Shown: positions 7,917 to 16,660, numbered from the stretch's first letter. The stretch is DNA of 34,034 bases from Alphaproteobacteria bacterium (GCA_004295055.1 SHNJ01000022.1:1-34034), one strand, 5' to 3'. The notes: generated from the sequence alone by a model not told the origin. Numbers and translations: made by a program.

Positions 7917-10123
7917 TGTAAGGCTCCTTTTCTATGAGAGTGCGCGACCATAGCCATGATGCGGTCGATAATGTAATTTTCCGAAACCCGGGATTTCACC
8001 AAGGATGTCGAAACCTGTTTTTGGGTTTCGGCATCAACTTCGCTGGCGGATAAAATAATAACCGGAACCGGATGTTCCGCTATGTCTTTCAATTTTTTCA
8101 GAAAATTCAGGCCCGAGCCATCGGGCAGTTCGATGTCCATTACGACTAAATCAAAGTAAGTGTGTTCCAGCCATTTTTTCGCGCTGCCCAGGGTGGGGGC
8201 GTTTACGACAATCGCGTGTTCCATCATCGCGCTGCTAAGAATATGGCTCAGGTCGCTGTCATCTTCGATGTGCAGTATATGCGGCAGGCGTTCAATATCC
8301 CCGGACACTGCGCGTTTCAAGGAATGAATTAAACCGCCATTCAATTTGGCGGCCTCGGACGGCTTGTCCAGCCAATCGACGACGCCGATACGGTTGCCCT
8401 GCATCGTCTTTTTGCTTTCGCTGGCGCGGCCTGAAACGATTACAACCGGCAGATCGTGGGTTTCCGGGTGTTTACGCAATTCTTCGACAAAATCGACGCC
8501 GCTGCCGTCCGGCAGCATAATGTCCATGGTCATGGCGGAAAAAGTTTTGTCCTGCAGTTTGCGGCGGGCCTCGGCAATATTGTAGGCAGTATCGGTTGTA
8601 AATCCTGCGCGTTCCAGGTAAGCCTTGATCAATCCGCTCATCGTTTTATCGTCCTCGCAAATCAAAATCGCATGAGGCAAATTGGATCCCGTTGGCGCAA
8701 CGGCTATGGGCGCCGATTCAGGAATTAATTTCGGCAGGGTGAAATAAAAGCACGTGCCTTTGCCAATTTCGGTTTCAAAGTCGATTTTCCCCTTCATGGC
8801 CTCTATCAGCTTTGCAGTAATGCGCAAACCTAGGCCAGTGCCGTCGGTTTTACGCGCATCGGAATTGTCGGCGCGCGAAAACTTTTCGAACATGCGCGGC
8901 CGGAATTCGTCAGGAATGCCGTCGCCAAAATCGCGGACCGAAAATACCACCTTATCGCCTTTATCCTCGGCGCCGATCCAAACCTCGGAATTTGGATGTG
9001 AAAATTTTGCTCCGTTCGACAAAAGTTTGGTTAGGATTTGGATTAATCGATCCGGGTCGGCTATGACTTGCGTATCTTCCGGCGCTTTTTTCAGAATGAA
9101 TTGAACCTTGTATTTCTCGCTGTATGTTTGATTGATTTCGATGGATTGCAGCAGTATTTGCTTCACATTGACCGGCCTTGATACTATCGCCATTTTCCCG
9201 GCCTCGACTTTTTCTATGTCCAGAATGTCGTTTATGATTAAAATCAGCCGTTCGCTGTTTTTATGCGCGATACGGACAAACTCGGCAGCCTTGTCGGGGA
9301 TTTTGCCCAGAACACCGCCTGCGATAAGCCCCAGTGCGCCGCGAATGGAAGTAAGCGGCGTGCGCAATTCATGGCTTACGGTAGAAATAAATTCGCTCTT
9401 TAACCGGTCCATTTCCACCCGCGCGCCGATATCCAGAAACTGCATAATATAATGATCGGCGTTTTCTTTGCCGCCTGGCGCCAAAGTTACATTCAGCATA
9501 ACCGATACGGTTTGGCTGTTTTTGCCGATAAGACGTTTTTCCATGGTAAAGGACGTAATATCCCCCTTCATGGATTGATGAATGTATTGCATATTTTTAT
9601 GTAAGTCGTCGGGGTGTGAAATGGCTTCGAAATTATTGCCGATAAGTTCTTGTTCGTTGTAACCGAGCATGCTGCACAGGGATTTATTGACCTTTAGGAA
9701 CTGCCCTTCGGTGGAAACGGATGCCATGCCGATAACGGCATTGTCCATGACAGTATGAAACACCGCGTCCCGCGATTGAATTTCGGCGGTTTTTTCTTTT
9801 ATCAGCCGCTGTGCAGTTTGCAGGCGTCCGGCGATAATAAATGCAATGATAGACAGTACGAGAATGACCGATAATCCATATACAGAAATTGTGCCGGAAT
9901 TGTTGACCGTGACCCCAAGCAGCAGTGCGCCAACCAATATGCCCGGCCATAGCCGGTATCCGGCAAGCAGAATGACGGCGACCGCGAGAGAGGACGCAAG
10001 AAAAATAAACGAAAACTGTTCCGTCGCCATTATTAGCGTGAAACTAAGTTTGGTGGCCGAATAATATGCAATTGCCAAAATCGCGCATTGCAGAATATAA
10101 GAGCGCGCAAAACGCTCAAGCAT
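7913..10123 (-). CDS. Hybrid histidine kinase: membrane sensor-PAS-HisKA-HATPase-REC-REC
   Basis: This is a 736-residue inner-membrane kinase. Four hydrophobic helices occupy residues 8-100 and resemble part of a MASE1-type sensor (GYRLWPGILVGALLLG). A PAS domain follows (122-235). HisKA has its phospho-histidine at 251 in SHELRTPLTSIRG. The ATPase domain has the N box near 361-375, DFGDGIP near 398 and DGTGLGL near 427. Two receivers have acceptor aspartates near 534 and 663. The final receiver has LVKSRV in place of the usual K-P, as in the paralogous kinase at 19061-22090. AAGGA lies eight bases before the start. It heads the minus-strand operon and is divergent from the polysaccharide operon across a 348-base gap. 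Confidence 0.93.
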   Translation of the reverse strand: MLERFARSYILQCAILAIAYYSATKLSFTLIMATEQFSFIFLASSLAVAVILLAGYRLWPGILVGALLLGVTVNNSGTISVYGLSVILVLSIIAFIIAGRLQTAQRLIKEKTAEIQSRDAVFHTVMDNAVIGMASVSTEGQFLKVNKSLCSMLGYNEQELIGNNFEAISHPDDLHKNMQYIHQSMKGDITSFTMEKRLIGKNSQTVSVMLNVTLAPGGKENADHYIMQFLDIGARVEMDRLKSEFISTVSHELRTPLTSIRGALGLIAGGVLGKIPDKAAEFVRIAHKNSERLILIINDILDIEKVEAGKMAIVSRPVNVKQILLQSIEINQTYSEKYKVQFILKKAPEDTQVIADPDRLIQILTKLLSNGAKFSHPNSEVWIGAEDKGDKVVFSVRDFGDGIPDEFRPRMFEKFSRADNSDARKTDGTGLGLRITAKLIEAMKGKIDFETEIGKGTCFYFTLPKLIPESAPIAVAPTGSNLPHAILICEDDKTMSGLIKAYLERAGFTTDTAYNIAEARRKLQDKTFSAMTMDIMLPDGSGVDFVEELRKHPETHDLPVVIVSGRASESKKTMQGNRIGVVDWLDKPSEAAKLNGGLIHSLKRAVSGDIERLPHILHIEDDSDLSHILSSAMMEHAIVVNAPTLGSAKKWLEHTYFDLVVMDIELPDGSGLNFLKKLKDIAEHPVPVIILSASEVDAETQKQVSTSLVKSRVSENYIIDRIMAMVAHSHRKGALQ

Positions 10124-10471
10124 AGCAGATTCCTTTTGTAGAAAATTAGAAAGCAGAGTCGAACAATCCCAATTTTAGTTGTTAAACATTAAAAAATACT
10201 TATGGGGAAAATGACGGCGGTATGCAATTCCAACGGCAGCGGTTCACGCATACAAAACACAATCGCAAATATCGCGGTATGTTTTTTATATCGCGGTGTA
10301 TGCGTGTAGAAAAAATCTTGCAGAAAAAAATAGAAACCAATTTTTTTCACGCGCACGCATGAAAACTGTTTAGTCGCTGTTAATTTTTAGCCGATAGCCT
10401 GAAGGTTCTTCACTATCAATCTTTTATTTTCCATCTAATTGCGCTTTGGCGCGCCGCACGGGAATAATGCT
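10124..10471. promoter_or_regulatory. Divergent control region with repeated motifs
   Basis: This 348-base gene-free stretch separates the two divergent signalling operons and must hold both promoters. ATATCGCGGT occurs twice as a direct repeat at 10269-10278 and 10288-10297, 19 bases apart, close to two helical turns. CACGCATAC (10245-10253) is inverted as GTATGCGTG (10298-10306), enclosing those repeats, and CACGCAT recurs at 10354-10360. The arrangement suggests a regulator site serving both operons. The region is otherwise A/T-rich, and I cannot assign -10/-35 boxes with confidence. Confidence 0.55.
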
Positions 10472-11635
10472 ATGGCAAACGAAGACCTACAACAAAAGCT
10501 GCAGGCTAAGATGCGTGTCCTGACCAATCGTTATCTGAACGATTTAACTAAACGCATTGATGATATCGAAAATTTAACCGAACAGATTGATCGGAATGGC
10601 ATTGATAATGACAGCCGTCAGGCTTTGCGATATCCAGCCCACTATGCGGCCGGTACCGGTGGGTCTTATGGTTTTCCGGTCATCAGCCAGAGTGGGCGCA
10701 CGCTGGAAGATGCGATTCTGTCGCCGGATCGATTCGACACAAAGGATATTGTCCGGCTATCTCAGGATTTGATTCGCATTTCACGCGAGATTATTGCTAG
10801 GCATCATGCGGAAAATCCGGAAACGGCCGTTATTCCGCCGCAAGCGGAACCAGCACAGCCACAGCCGGTCAAGCAATCTTCATCCTTGCCGCTGGTGTTG
10901 ATTGTGGATGACGATGAACTGATTCATCAGGCTTGCAAGGAATTATTATCCGCCGATGCGCGCCTGATATTCGGTAAAAACACGGACGAGGCATTGGATG
11001 CAATGCGCGAACATAAGCCCGATTTGGTGTTGCTGGACGATATGATGCCCGGTGGGATTACTGGATTGAGTTTTTTAGAGGGACTGCAGGATAATCAGGA
11101 ATTATCAAAGATTCCCATAATTATGATTACAGCCAGCAGCAGGCCAAAAGACGTGATGCGGGGTCTTGTGGCTGGCGCGGCGGATTATATTGCAAAGCCA
11201 ATAGACTATTCGTTGCTAGGCGAAAAAATAAGGCAGCGTTTAAACCGGCTGAATACTAAAATCCTGGTGGTTGATGACGATGAAACCGTGCGCGACCTGC
11301 TGGATCATAAATTTTCTTTCTCCGGTTGCAAGATGCTGCAGGCGGAAAATGGCAATGAAGCCTGGGATTTGATTCATAAAAATAAACCAGATCTGATTTT
11401 ATTGGACCGGATGATGCCGGGAATAGACGGCATAGCGTTGTTGGGCATGATGAAACAGAACCCGGAATTGAAAAATATTCCGGTCATTTTTCTGACCGCG
11501 CGCGATTCCAACGCAGACGTTTTAGAAGGATTTGGCATAGGCGCGGTGGATTACATTCCAAAACCTTTCAATCCCGACGAAGTTGTGGCGCGCTGCATGC
11601 GCATTATTCAGGCGACGGAAAGAAAAGCATCATGA
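10472..11635 (+). CDS. Hpt-REC-REC phosphorelay protein B, first gene of the polysaccharide operon
   Basis: This 387-residue protein is a paralogue of the one at 6395-7537, on the other strand. The Hpt domain has the likely phospho-histidine at residue 57 in PAHYAAGTGGSYGF. A proline/glutamine-rich linker (about 120-140) leads to two receivers, with VDDDE...LLLDDMMPGG...KPID and VDDDE...LLLDRMMPGIDG...KPFNP. All catalytic positions of both receivers look intact. There is no output domain. ATG 10472 is chosen over an in-frame TTG at 10439 because GGGA sits eight bases upstream and the paralogue starts equivalently. The stop overlaps the start of the YaiO-like gene by four bases (ATGA), so this relay protein should be made together with the export machinery. 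Confidence 0.88.
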   Translation: MANEDLQQKLQAKMRVLTNRYLNDLTKRIDDIENLTEQIDRNGIDNDSRQALRYPAHYAAGTGGSYGFPVISQSGRTLEDAILSPDRFDTKDIVRLSQDLIRISREIIARHHAENPETAVIPPQAEPAQPQPVKQSSSLPLVLIVDDDELIHQACKELLSADARLIFGKNTDEALDAMREHKPDLVLLDDMMPGGITGLSFLEGLQDNQELSKIPIIMITASSRPKDVMRGLVAGAADYIAKPIDYSLLGEKIRQRLNRLNTKILVVDDDETVRDLLDHKFSFSGCKMLQAENGNEAWDLIHKNKPDLILLDRMMPGIDGIALLGMMKQNPELKNIPVIFLTARDSNADVLEGFGIGAVDYIPKPFNPDEVVARCMRIIQATERKAS

Positions 11636-12405
11636 AATTTATAATCATGATCTATATCGCGCTGTTTTGGTTTGCAAGCATGGCGCAAGCGGATGATTAC
11701 GACCCAGTTTGGCAAACGGATGCTGGTTTTGAATTCAGCGATTTTTCGCGCCGCAATCAGCCTAACTGGAATCAGGAGTTTACCCAGGTGACTAGATTTT
11801 TCGATTCCAAAAAAATGGCGATGCATGGGAAAATCATCCGTTACGACCAGTTTTCAAATATTGATAGCGAATATGAGGCAGGCGTTGATAGGTCCTTTTT
11901 TCCATGGTTAAACGCCTATCTATACGGATCGATGGCGCCGGACGCGGATTTCAGGCCGGAATGGCGATTGATGGGCGGCGGCAGCTTACGCCTGAACGAC
12001 CCGGCATGGAATTTGGTGCCGGTTTGGCTGACGCTGGATTCAAGGTACGAGGATTACAGCGATACGGAAGTGATGAATATTAATCCGGGTTTACGCATAG
12101 AACCGGCCGACCGTTGGTCGATAGCCGGCCGCATGATCAGCGTGAAACAGCGAAATGAAGAGCGCGTCTATGGTTTCGATTTGCGGCTGGATGGCGCCGT
12201 TGCGGATGATTGGAGATTTTATACGGGCTATGCCAACGCACCGGAAACGGTTGCTGGCGTAACCGTTGATACGACAACATATTTTGCAGGCGCGGCTATT
12301 GATATAACTCAGGCCCACACGCTAAGGCTTGGCTATACGCACGACGACCGCGAAAATTCCTATATACGGCAGGTATTGAATGTCAGCCTTACCTATCGCT
12401 TCTAA
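11632..12405 (+). CDS. YaiO-like outer-membrane beta-barrel protein
   Basis: This 257-residue protein has a signal peptide (residues 1-20, cleavage after MAQA). The mature part is an alternation of short amphipathic strands rich in W, Y, F and D. It ends in SLTYRF, a terminal-Phe signature for outer-membrane barrel assembly. The strand pattern (DAGFEFSDFSR, INPGLRIEPADRWSI, HTLRLGYTHDDRE) fits the YaiO family. In E. coli yaiO lies near yaiP, a family-2 glycosyltransferase gene, which agrees with the glycosyltransferase two genes downstream here. A role as polysaccharide export channel is inference. Family assignment is from pattern recognition and should be checked with the YaiO profile. Confidence 0.7.
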   Translation: MKFIIMIYIALFWFASMAQADDYDPVWQTDAGFEFSDFSRRNQPNWNQEFTQVTRFFDSKKMAMHGKIIRYDQFSNIDSEYEAGVDRSFFPWLNAYLYGSMAPDADFRPEWRLMGGGSLRLNDPAWNLVPVWLTLDSRYEDYSDTEVMNINPGLRIEPADRWSIAGRMISVKQRNEERVYGFDLRLDGAVADDWRFYTGYANAPETVAGVTVDTTTYFAGAAIDITQAHTLRLGYTHDDRENSYIRQVLNVSLTYRF

Positions 12406-13444
12406 ATTAATCTGGGTTTGGGCCGGCGTGTGCGGTTTGATAGTCGTGGCGTCTTGCGTATTGGTCCTGTTGTTATGGCGACGCATAGCCGAGGATAAAA
12501 AGCGGAAGTTTATAATTGATCATAAGTCGCGATGGAAAAAATATATATACGCTGCAATCTATTCGCCGATTTCTTTGAATGAAGACAGTCTGCCGGAATT
12601 GGAAGATTTAGACCGGCAAATTATTTTGGATCTTGCATTGGATATTATGCGTGGGATGGAGGGCCAGGATAATCGCCGGGTCGTTGAGATGCTTAGTTTG
12701 TGGGGGATGCAGGCCTTTATTTATAAAACGGCACGTACAACATCCAAGGGACGCCGGATACGAGCTCTGACCTTGCTGGGATATTTTTCCGATGATGTAT
12801 CCATTGCCGTGCTGCTGGAAGCTTTGCAGGACCGGGATGTTTATGTGCGCCTGGCCGGGCTGCGGGCGTTGGCGGTGCGCAAGTCGGTACAGTATTTACA
12901 GCAAATTTTACAAAGCCTGACATTGAATGGAACGGTCAATATTCCGCTGCTTGCGGATACGTTGCGCCGGTTCGGGGAACCGGTTGTGGTGCCGTTATTG
13001 AATATTATAAGGGATAAGGGCCTGAACGCGGATGTTCGGGCCGCCTGCATTAAGGCGCTGGGATCGATTAAACCGTTAGAGGCGGTTAACGATTTAATCG
13101 CCCTGTTGGCAGAAGAGAATGCTGAAATTGTGTTTCAGTCTTTGGATTCCATTGGCAGAATAGGGGATGCGCGGGCCATTTACGGAGTTCTGGCACTAAC
13201 AAAGCGACCGCAACCGGAAATACGCGCCAAAGCCAGTCAGGTCCTGGGATTGTTACAGCAATCCGAGGCTATTCCCAGTTTATCGGACAGCCTGACCGAC
13301 GAAAATTGGAGCGTGCGTTTTCAGGCGGCGCAGGCATTGTATAAAATCGGCGCAAAAGGCGTTGCAATTCTGCGCGCGCATGCAGGCAATCAGGATCGTG
13401 CCGGTATTATGGCGGCGCAAATGCTGGCGGAAATGGAGGGGTGA
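12380..13444 (+). CDS. Membrane-anchored HEAT-repeat protein
   Basis: This 354-residue protein has one N-terminal membrane helix (about 8-32) followed by basic residues, placing the rest in the cytoplasm. From about residue 125 to the end it is a chain of paired helices with HEAT/PBS-lyase-like repeats (ALQDRDVYVRLAGLRAL, ALGSIKPLEAVNDLIALL, SLTDENWSVRFQAAQAL). HEAT arrays are protein-binding scaffolds. It overlaps the barrel gene by 26 bases and meets the glycosyltransferase start at its stop codon, so it belongs to the export operon. I infer it may link the synthase to the relay proteins. Starting later at GTG 12428 would cut the membrane helix, so the ATG is preferred despite the long overlap. 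Confidence 0.82.
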   Translation: MSALPIASKLIWVWAGVCGLIVVASCVLVLLLWRRIAEDKKRKFIIDHKSRWKKYIYAAIYSPISLNEDSLPELEDLDRQIILDLALDIMRGMEGQDNRRVVEMLSLWGMQAFIYKTARTTSKGRRIRALTLLGYFSDDVSIAVLLEALQDRDVYVRLAGLRALAVRKSVQYLQQILQSLTLNGTVNIPLLADTLRRFGEPVVVPLLNIIRDKGLNADVRAACIKALGSIKPLEAVNDLIALLAEENAEIVFQSLDSIGRIGDARAIYGVLALTKRPQPEIRAKASQVLGLLQQSEAIPSLSDSLTDENWSVRFQAAQALYKIGAKGVAILRAHAGNQDRAGIMAAQMLAEMEG

Positions 13445-14865
13445 TGTTTCTGCCGCCGGAATATCAATTTTATTTCGAAATTATGGCCTGGTGCATTCTG
13501 GCAATCGGGCTGACACAGGATTTAATTTATTTACTGGAACTGCCGGCAGCCTGGCTTGAATTCAGAAAACATTCTCATGCCGAAGATACGGAATCCGCCT
13601 GGCAATTCTTATTATCCGATACCGCGCCGCCGATCAGTCTAATTATTCCGGCCTATAATGAACAAGCCACAATTGTGGAAAGCGTTCGATCGGGCTTGGC
13701 GTTGAAATATCCGGATTTGGAAATTGTGGTGGTGAATGACGGGTCCAAAGATGAAACATTGCAAACTTTAATTAATGCCTTTCAGTTGAAACCGGTTACC
13801 AGAGCCCACAATCTAACAATTCCTCATGCGCCAATACATGGCGTATATGGATCGAAATTATATCCAAGACTGTTGGTGATAGATAAGGAAAATGGCGGCG
13901 GCAAGGCCAATGCCAGCAATGCCGGCATTAATTTCGCGCGGAATCCGTTATTCTGCGTGATTGATGCGGATTCTTTATTGGAAGGCGAGGCATTATTGCG
14001 CGCTGTGCGCCCATTCTTGGAAGAACCAAAGCAAATGATTGCCGTAGGCGGTACTATCCGCATTTTAAATGGCTGTTTAATCCGTGCAGGACAGATTAAG
14101 GAAGTGCGGCTGCCCACGCATTTCCTGCCTTTGGTGCAGAATATGGAATATATACGGGCATTCCTAATGGCTCGTCTGGCATGGAGTTATTGGGGAATGC
14201 TCGGCATCATTTCGGGCGCTTTTGGAATTTTCCGCCGGGACATCGCGCTGGAAGCGGGCGGATATTCCATCAATTGCATTGGCGAGGATTACGAACTGGT
14301 TATTAAAATGCATCGGGCCATGCGCGAAAAACAAATTCCCTATGCGATGCGATATGTGCCCGAGCCCGTATGCTGGACCGAAGGGCCGGAAACCCTGGAA
14401 ACGCTGGGCAATCAGCGTAAACGCTGGCAGCGCGGCGCGTTGCAGGTTTTTTTTAAGCATCGGCGGATGTTGTTAAATCCCAGATACGGCAAAATCGGCA
14501 TGCTGGCCTTGGTTCATAGTCTGATTGTGGATGTGATTGGGCCCTTTGCCGAATTTTTGGGATATATCATTATTCCTATCTTATGGGCGATGGGAGTTTT
14601 GAATATGGAATTTATGCTGGCCTATATCGCCGTATTTTTCGGATTTGGAATTTTTATCAGTATTTGCACTTTGTCGCTGGAAGAAATGCAGTTAATGCGG
14701 GTGCCCCGGACACGCGATCTTCTAAGATTGGCCGGCGTGGCCGTGATAGAAAATTTCGGGTACCGGCAATTGAACAATATCTGGCGGGTTATAGGCTGGC
14801 TGGATTTCCTGCGCGGTAAGAAAGGTTGGGGCCAGATGACCCGGAAAGGGTTTGGGGCGGCGTAA
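13444..14865 (+). CDS. Processive family-2 membrane glycosyltransferase
   Basis: This is a 473-residue polysaccharide synthase. One N-terminal membrane helix (about 12-33) precedes a GT-A catalytic domain with IIPAYNE (about 68), VVVNDGSKDE (about 96), the DAD metal site (about 175), GEDYEL (about 281) and QRKRW (about 325). The last is the QxxRW motif of processive enzymes such as BcsA, PgaC and NodC. Two or more membrane helices follow (about 358-420). There is no PilZ domain, so direct cyclic-di-GMP control is not seen. The sugar cannot be named. ATG 13444 overlaps the preceding TGA by one base; GTG 13441 is too close to the GGAGG at 13435. The stop overlaps the epimerase start by one base. 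Confidence 0.92.
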   Translation: MFLPPEYQFYFEIMAWCILAIGLTQDLIYLLELPAAWLEFRKHSHAEDTESAWQFLLSDTAPPISLIIPAYNEQATIVESVRSGLALKYPDLEIVVVNDGSKDETLQTLINAFQLKPVTRAHNLTIPHAPIHGVYGSKLYPRLLVIDKENGGGKANASNAGINFARNPLFCVIDADSLLEGEALLRAVRPFLEEPKQMIAVGGTIRILNGCLIRAGQIKEVRLPTHFLPLVQNMEYIRAFLMARLAWSYWGMLGIISGAFGIFRRDIALEAGGYSINCIGEDYELVIKMHRAMREKQIPYAMRYVPEPVCWTEGPETLETLGNQRKRWQRGALQVFFKHRRMLLNPRYGKIGMLALVHSLIVDVIGPFAEFLGYIIIPILWAMGVLNMEFMLAYIAVFFGFGIFISICTLSLEEMQLMRVPRTRDLLRLAGVAVIENFGYRQLNNIWRVIGWLDFLRGKKGWGQMTRKGFGAA

Positions 14866-15791
14866 TGGGAAAAGTACTGGTCACAGGCGGTGCGGGTTTC
14901 ATTGGCAGTCATTTGGTCGATGCGCTGTTGGATGCGGGGGAACAAGTGCTGGTAGTGGATGATCTTTCTACCGGAGACCGGACAAATTTACGGCGAGAAG
15001 CGGAGTTTATTCAAGGGGACATTGCCGACCCCAAGTTAATCAAGTTTCTGGCGAAAGATATTGACCGTTGTTTTCATTTGGCGGCGATCGCGTCTGTCGA
15101 GCGGGCGAACCGCGAGTGGCTGCAGACGCATCGCATCAATGCAGGCGGTATTGTCAATCTTTTCCAGGCAATCGCCGCCGGGGAACGGACTATTCCCGTG
15201 GTTTATGCTTCCTCGGCGGCGGTTTATGGCAATAATAGCGGTGACTGTAACAGCGAAGATGATATCCCGCATCCGATAAGCGCCTATGGCGCGGACAAGC
15301 TGGCGTGCGAGCTGCATGGGGAAGTCGCGGCCAGGATACATAAAATTCCTAATGCCGGTCTGCGATTCTTTAATGTGTTTGGCCAGCGGCAAAATTCGTC
15401 TTCGCCGTATTCCGGAGTAATTTCGGCATTCGGCCACAGAATCGCCGCCGGTTATCCCATTACTATATTCGGCGATGGATACCAAAGCAGGGATTTTGTT
15501 TTTGTAAAAGATGCCGTAAAGGCCCTTATAATGGCAAGCTGCGCGTTGCAAACAGGCAAGATCACATCCGGAGTTTTTAATGTATGCACGGGACAGGGTG
15601 TAAGAATAAAAGATTTGCCGGAGATGATAGGGGACATTGTTCGCCGCAGACCGCAAATCGAATACGCGCCTGCCCGGGCAGGCGACATACAACAGTCTTT
15701 AGGCAGCCCACAAAAGGCAAGATTACAGTTAAATTATGCCGCCGAATTTTCAGCCAAACAGGGTTTGGAATTAATGTTCAATTCCATGTAA
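14865..15791 (+). CDS. NAD-dependent nucleotide-sugar epimerase/dehydratase
   Basis: This 308-residue enzyme is an extended short-chain dehydrogenase. It has the Rossmann motif TGGAGFIGSHL (7-17), an acidic NAD-ribose position (VVDDLSTG, about 30-37), the SSAAVYG serine region (about 116) and catalytic YGADK (Tyr141, Lys145). DFVFVKDAVKAL and the C-terminal SPQKARLQL segment match UDP-glucose or UDP-GlcNAc 4-epimerase-type proteins. It probably supplies the nucleotide sugar used by the glycosyltransferase immediately upstream. The upstream in-frame TTG at 14826 is rejected because the Rossmann strand begins right at ATG 14865, which overlaps the preceding TAA by one base. It is the last gene of the operon and converges on the Hpt gene. 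Confidence 0.92.
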   Translation: MGKVLVTGGAGFIGSHLVDALLDAGEQVLVVDDLSTGDRTNLRREAEFIQGDIADPKLIKFLAKDIDRCFHLAAIASVERANREWLQTHRINAGGIVNLFQAIAAGERTIPVVYASSAAVYGNNSGDCNSEDDIPHPISAYGADKLACELHGEVAARIHKIPNAGLRFFNVFGQRQNSSSPYSGVISAFGHRIAAGYPITIFGDGYQSRDFVFVKDAVKALIMASCALQTGKITSGVFNVCTGQGVRIKDLPEMIGDIVRRRPQIEYAPARAGDIQQSLGSPQKARLQLNYAAEFSAKQGLELMFNSM

Positions 15792-15808
15792 TAAACTTAT
15801 GGTTGTAT
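15792..15808 (+). repeat. Left arm of a 17-bp perfect inverted repeat
   Basis: TAAACTTATGGTTGTAT begins one base after the epimerase stop. Its exact reverse complement stands at 16659-16675. The pair brackets the Hpt and receiver genes at 15828-16560. Confidence 0.85.
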
Positions 15809-15827
15809 ATAATTTTATATTAAAGTG

Positions 15828-16178
15828 TCATGTGGATTCATCTGTGGATCGTTCATCAATTAGAATTTTATCGCAAGAATGAATTAAGGAATCGATATAA
15901 TCCGCCACAAGCTTTTGATGGGCTGGGGCAATAGTATGCAGCATCTCGTGAAACACTTTTCCTTGTTCCGTTATTTTTGGAAATCCATAGGTCGTGCCTG
16001 ATCCAATCAGCCCATGAATTTCTTTTCTAAGATCCTGATAATGCTCTGGCGTTGCTTTTTCTTCCCGCAGTATTTCCGCAAATTGCCGCAGTTGGTCGAT
16101 GCGCGCCCCCAATCCATCAAGGTAAGACACGCGCATGCGTTGCATCAACTGTCGCAGTTCAGTATCATTCTTGTTCAT
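15828..16178 (-). CDS. Stand-alone Hpt phosphotransfer protein
   Basis: This 116-residue all-helical protein is a single Hpt domain. The likely phospho-histidine is residue 55 in EIHGLIGSGTTYGFPKI. The HxxxG[ST]GxxYGF pattern is shared with the two Hpt-REC-REC proteins of this window and differs from the common HxLKGSSxxxGA. It should pass phosphate between receiver aspartates. ATG 16178 is preferred because GGAGAG lies six bases upstream; an upstream in-frame start at 16202 lacks support. It overlaps the receiver gene before it by 14 bases, so the two are co-translated. It converges on the epimerase gene of the polysaccharide operon. Confidence 0.85.
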   Translation of the reverse strand: MNKNDTELRQLMQRMRVSYLDGLGARIDQLRQFAEILREEKATPEHYQDLRKEIHGLIGSGTTYGFPKITEQGKVFHEMLHTIAPAHQKLVADYIDSLIHSCDKILIDERSTDEST

Positions 16179-16560
16179 GGTATGCTCTCCATTCCGATTC
16201 AATAATACGCGGTAAAACCATTGGATCCAATGGTTTTGGAATCACTCCGCTTACCCCCAGCGTATGATAGTATTCAACTTCATCGGGCTTTATTTTGGCG
16301 GTAAGAAACAAAACCGGCACTTCCCGCATGCGTGGAATTTCCCGGATTTTTTTTAGGGTTTCAAATCCATCCATCTCCGGCATCAATACATCCAATAATA
16401 TCATGTCGGGATTTATTTCTTCTATTTCCGCCAGCGCGCGCATACCACCGTCACAGGTTGTAACAACATAATTGCCCACATTTTCCAGTGAAAAACGAAT
16501 AACGGCGCGCATATCGTCTTCATCATCTATGCACAGAATTTTTTTTAATGATCGCAGCAT
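16165..16560 (-). CDS. Single-domain response regulator (CheY-like) B
   Basis: This 131-residue protein is one receiver domain with CIDDEDD acidic pocket, MILLDVLMPEMDG acceptor, FLTA threonine and KPLDP lysine. It has no output domain. It is a paralogue of the receivers at 7527-7916 and 22080-22466. It is transcribed with the Hpt gene downstream (14-base overlap) and divergently from the hybrid kinase at 16750. AGAGG lies upstream of its start. Together the pair forms a ready-made REC-Hpt relay step separate from the kinase polypeptides. Confidence 0.93.
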   Translation of the reverse strand: MLRSLKKILCIDDEDDMRAVIRFSLENVGNYVVTTCDGGMRALAEIEEINPDMILLDVLMPEMDGFETLKKIREIPRMREVPVLFLTAKIKPDEVEYYHTLGVSGVIPKPLDPMVLPRIIESEWRAYHEQE

Positions 16561-16638
16561 GGATAACCTCTGATTTTGCGTATGTAATTTATTTCATCGA
16601 AAGAACGCTATCGTAGGGTAGAAATTATTATTGTATTA

Positions 16639-16660
16639 ATTGCATATAATTCTATGCAAT
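16639..16660. promoter_or_regulatory. Palindromic operator candidate in the divergent gap
   Basis: ATTGCATA (16639-16646) and TATGCAAT (16653-16660) form an 8-bp perfect dyad with a 6-base spacer in the gap between the divergent receiver and hybrid kinase genes. It overlaps by two bases the right arm of the 17-bp inverted repeat. It could bind a dimeric regulator controlling both genes; none is encoded in the locus. Confidence 0.4.

Noticed and set aside
15036-15692. 218-codon minus-strand frame within the epimerase gene
   Set aside because: Shadow of a gene with complete catalytic motifs on the plus strand.
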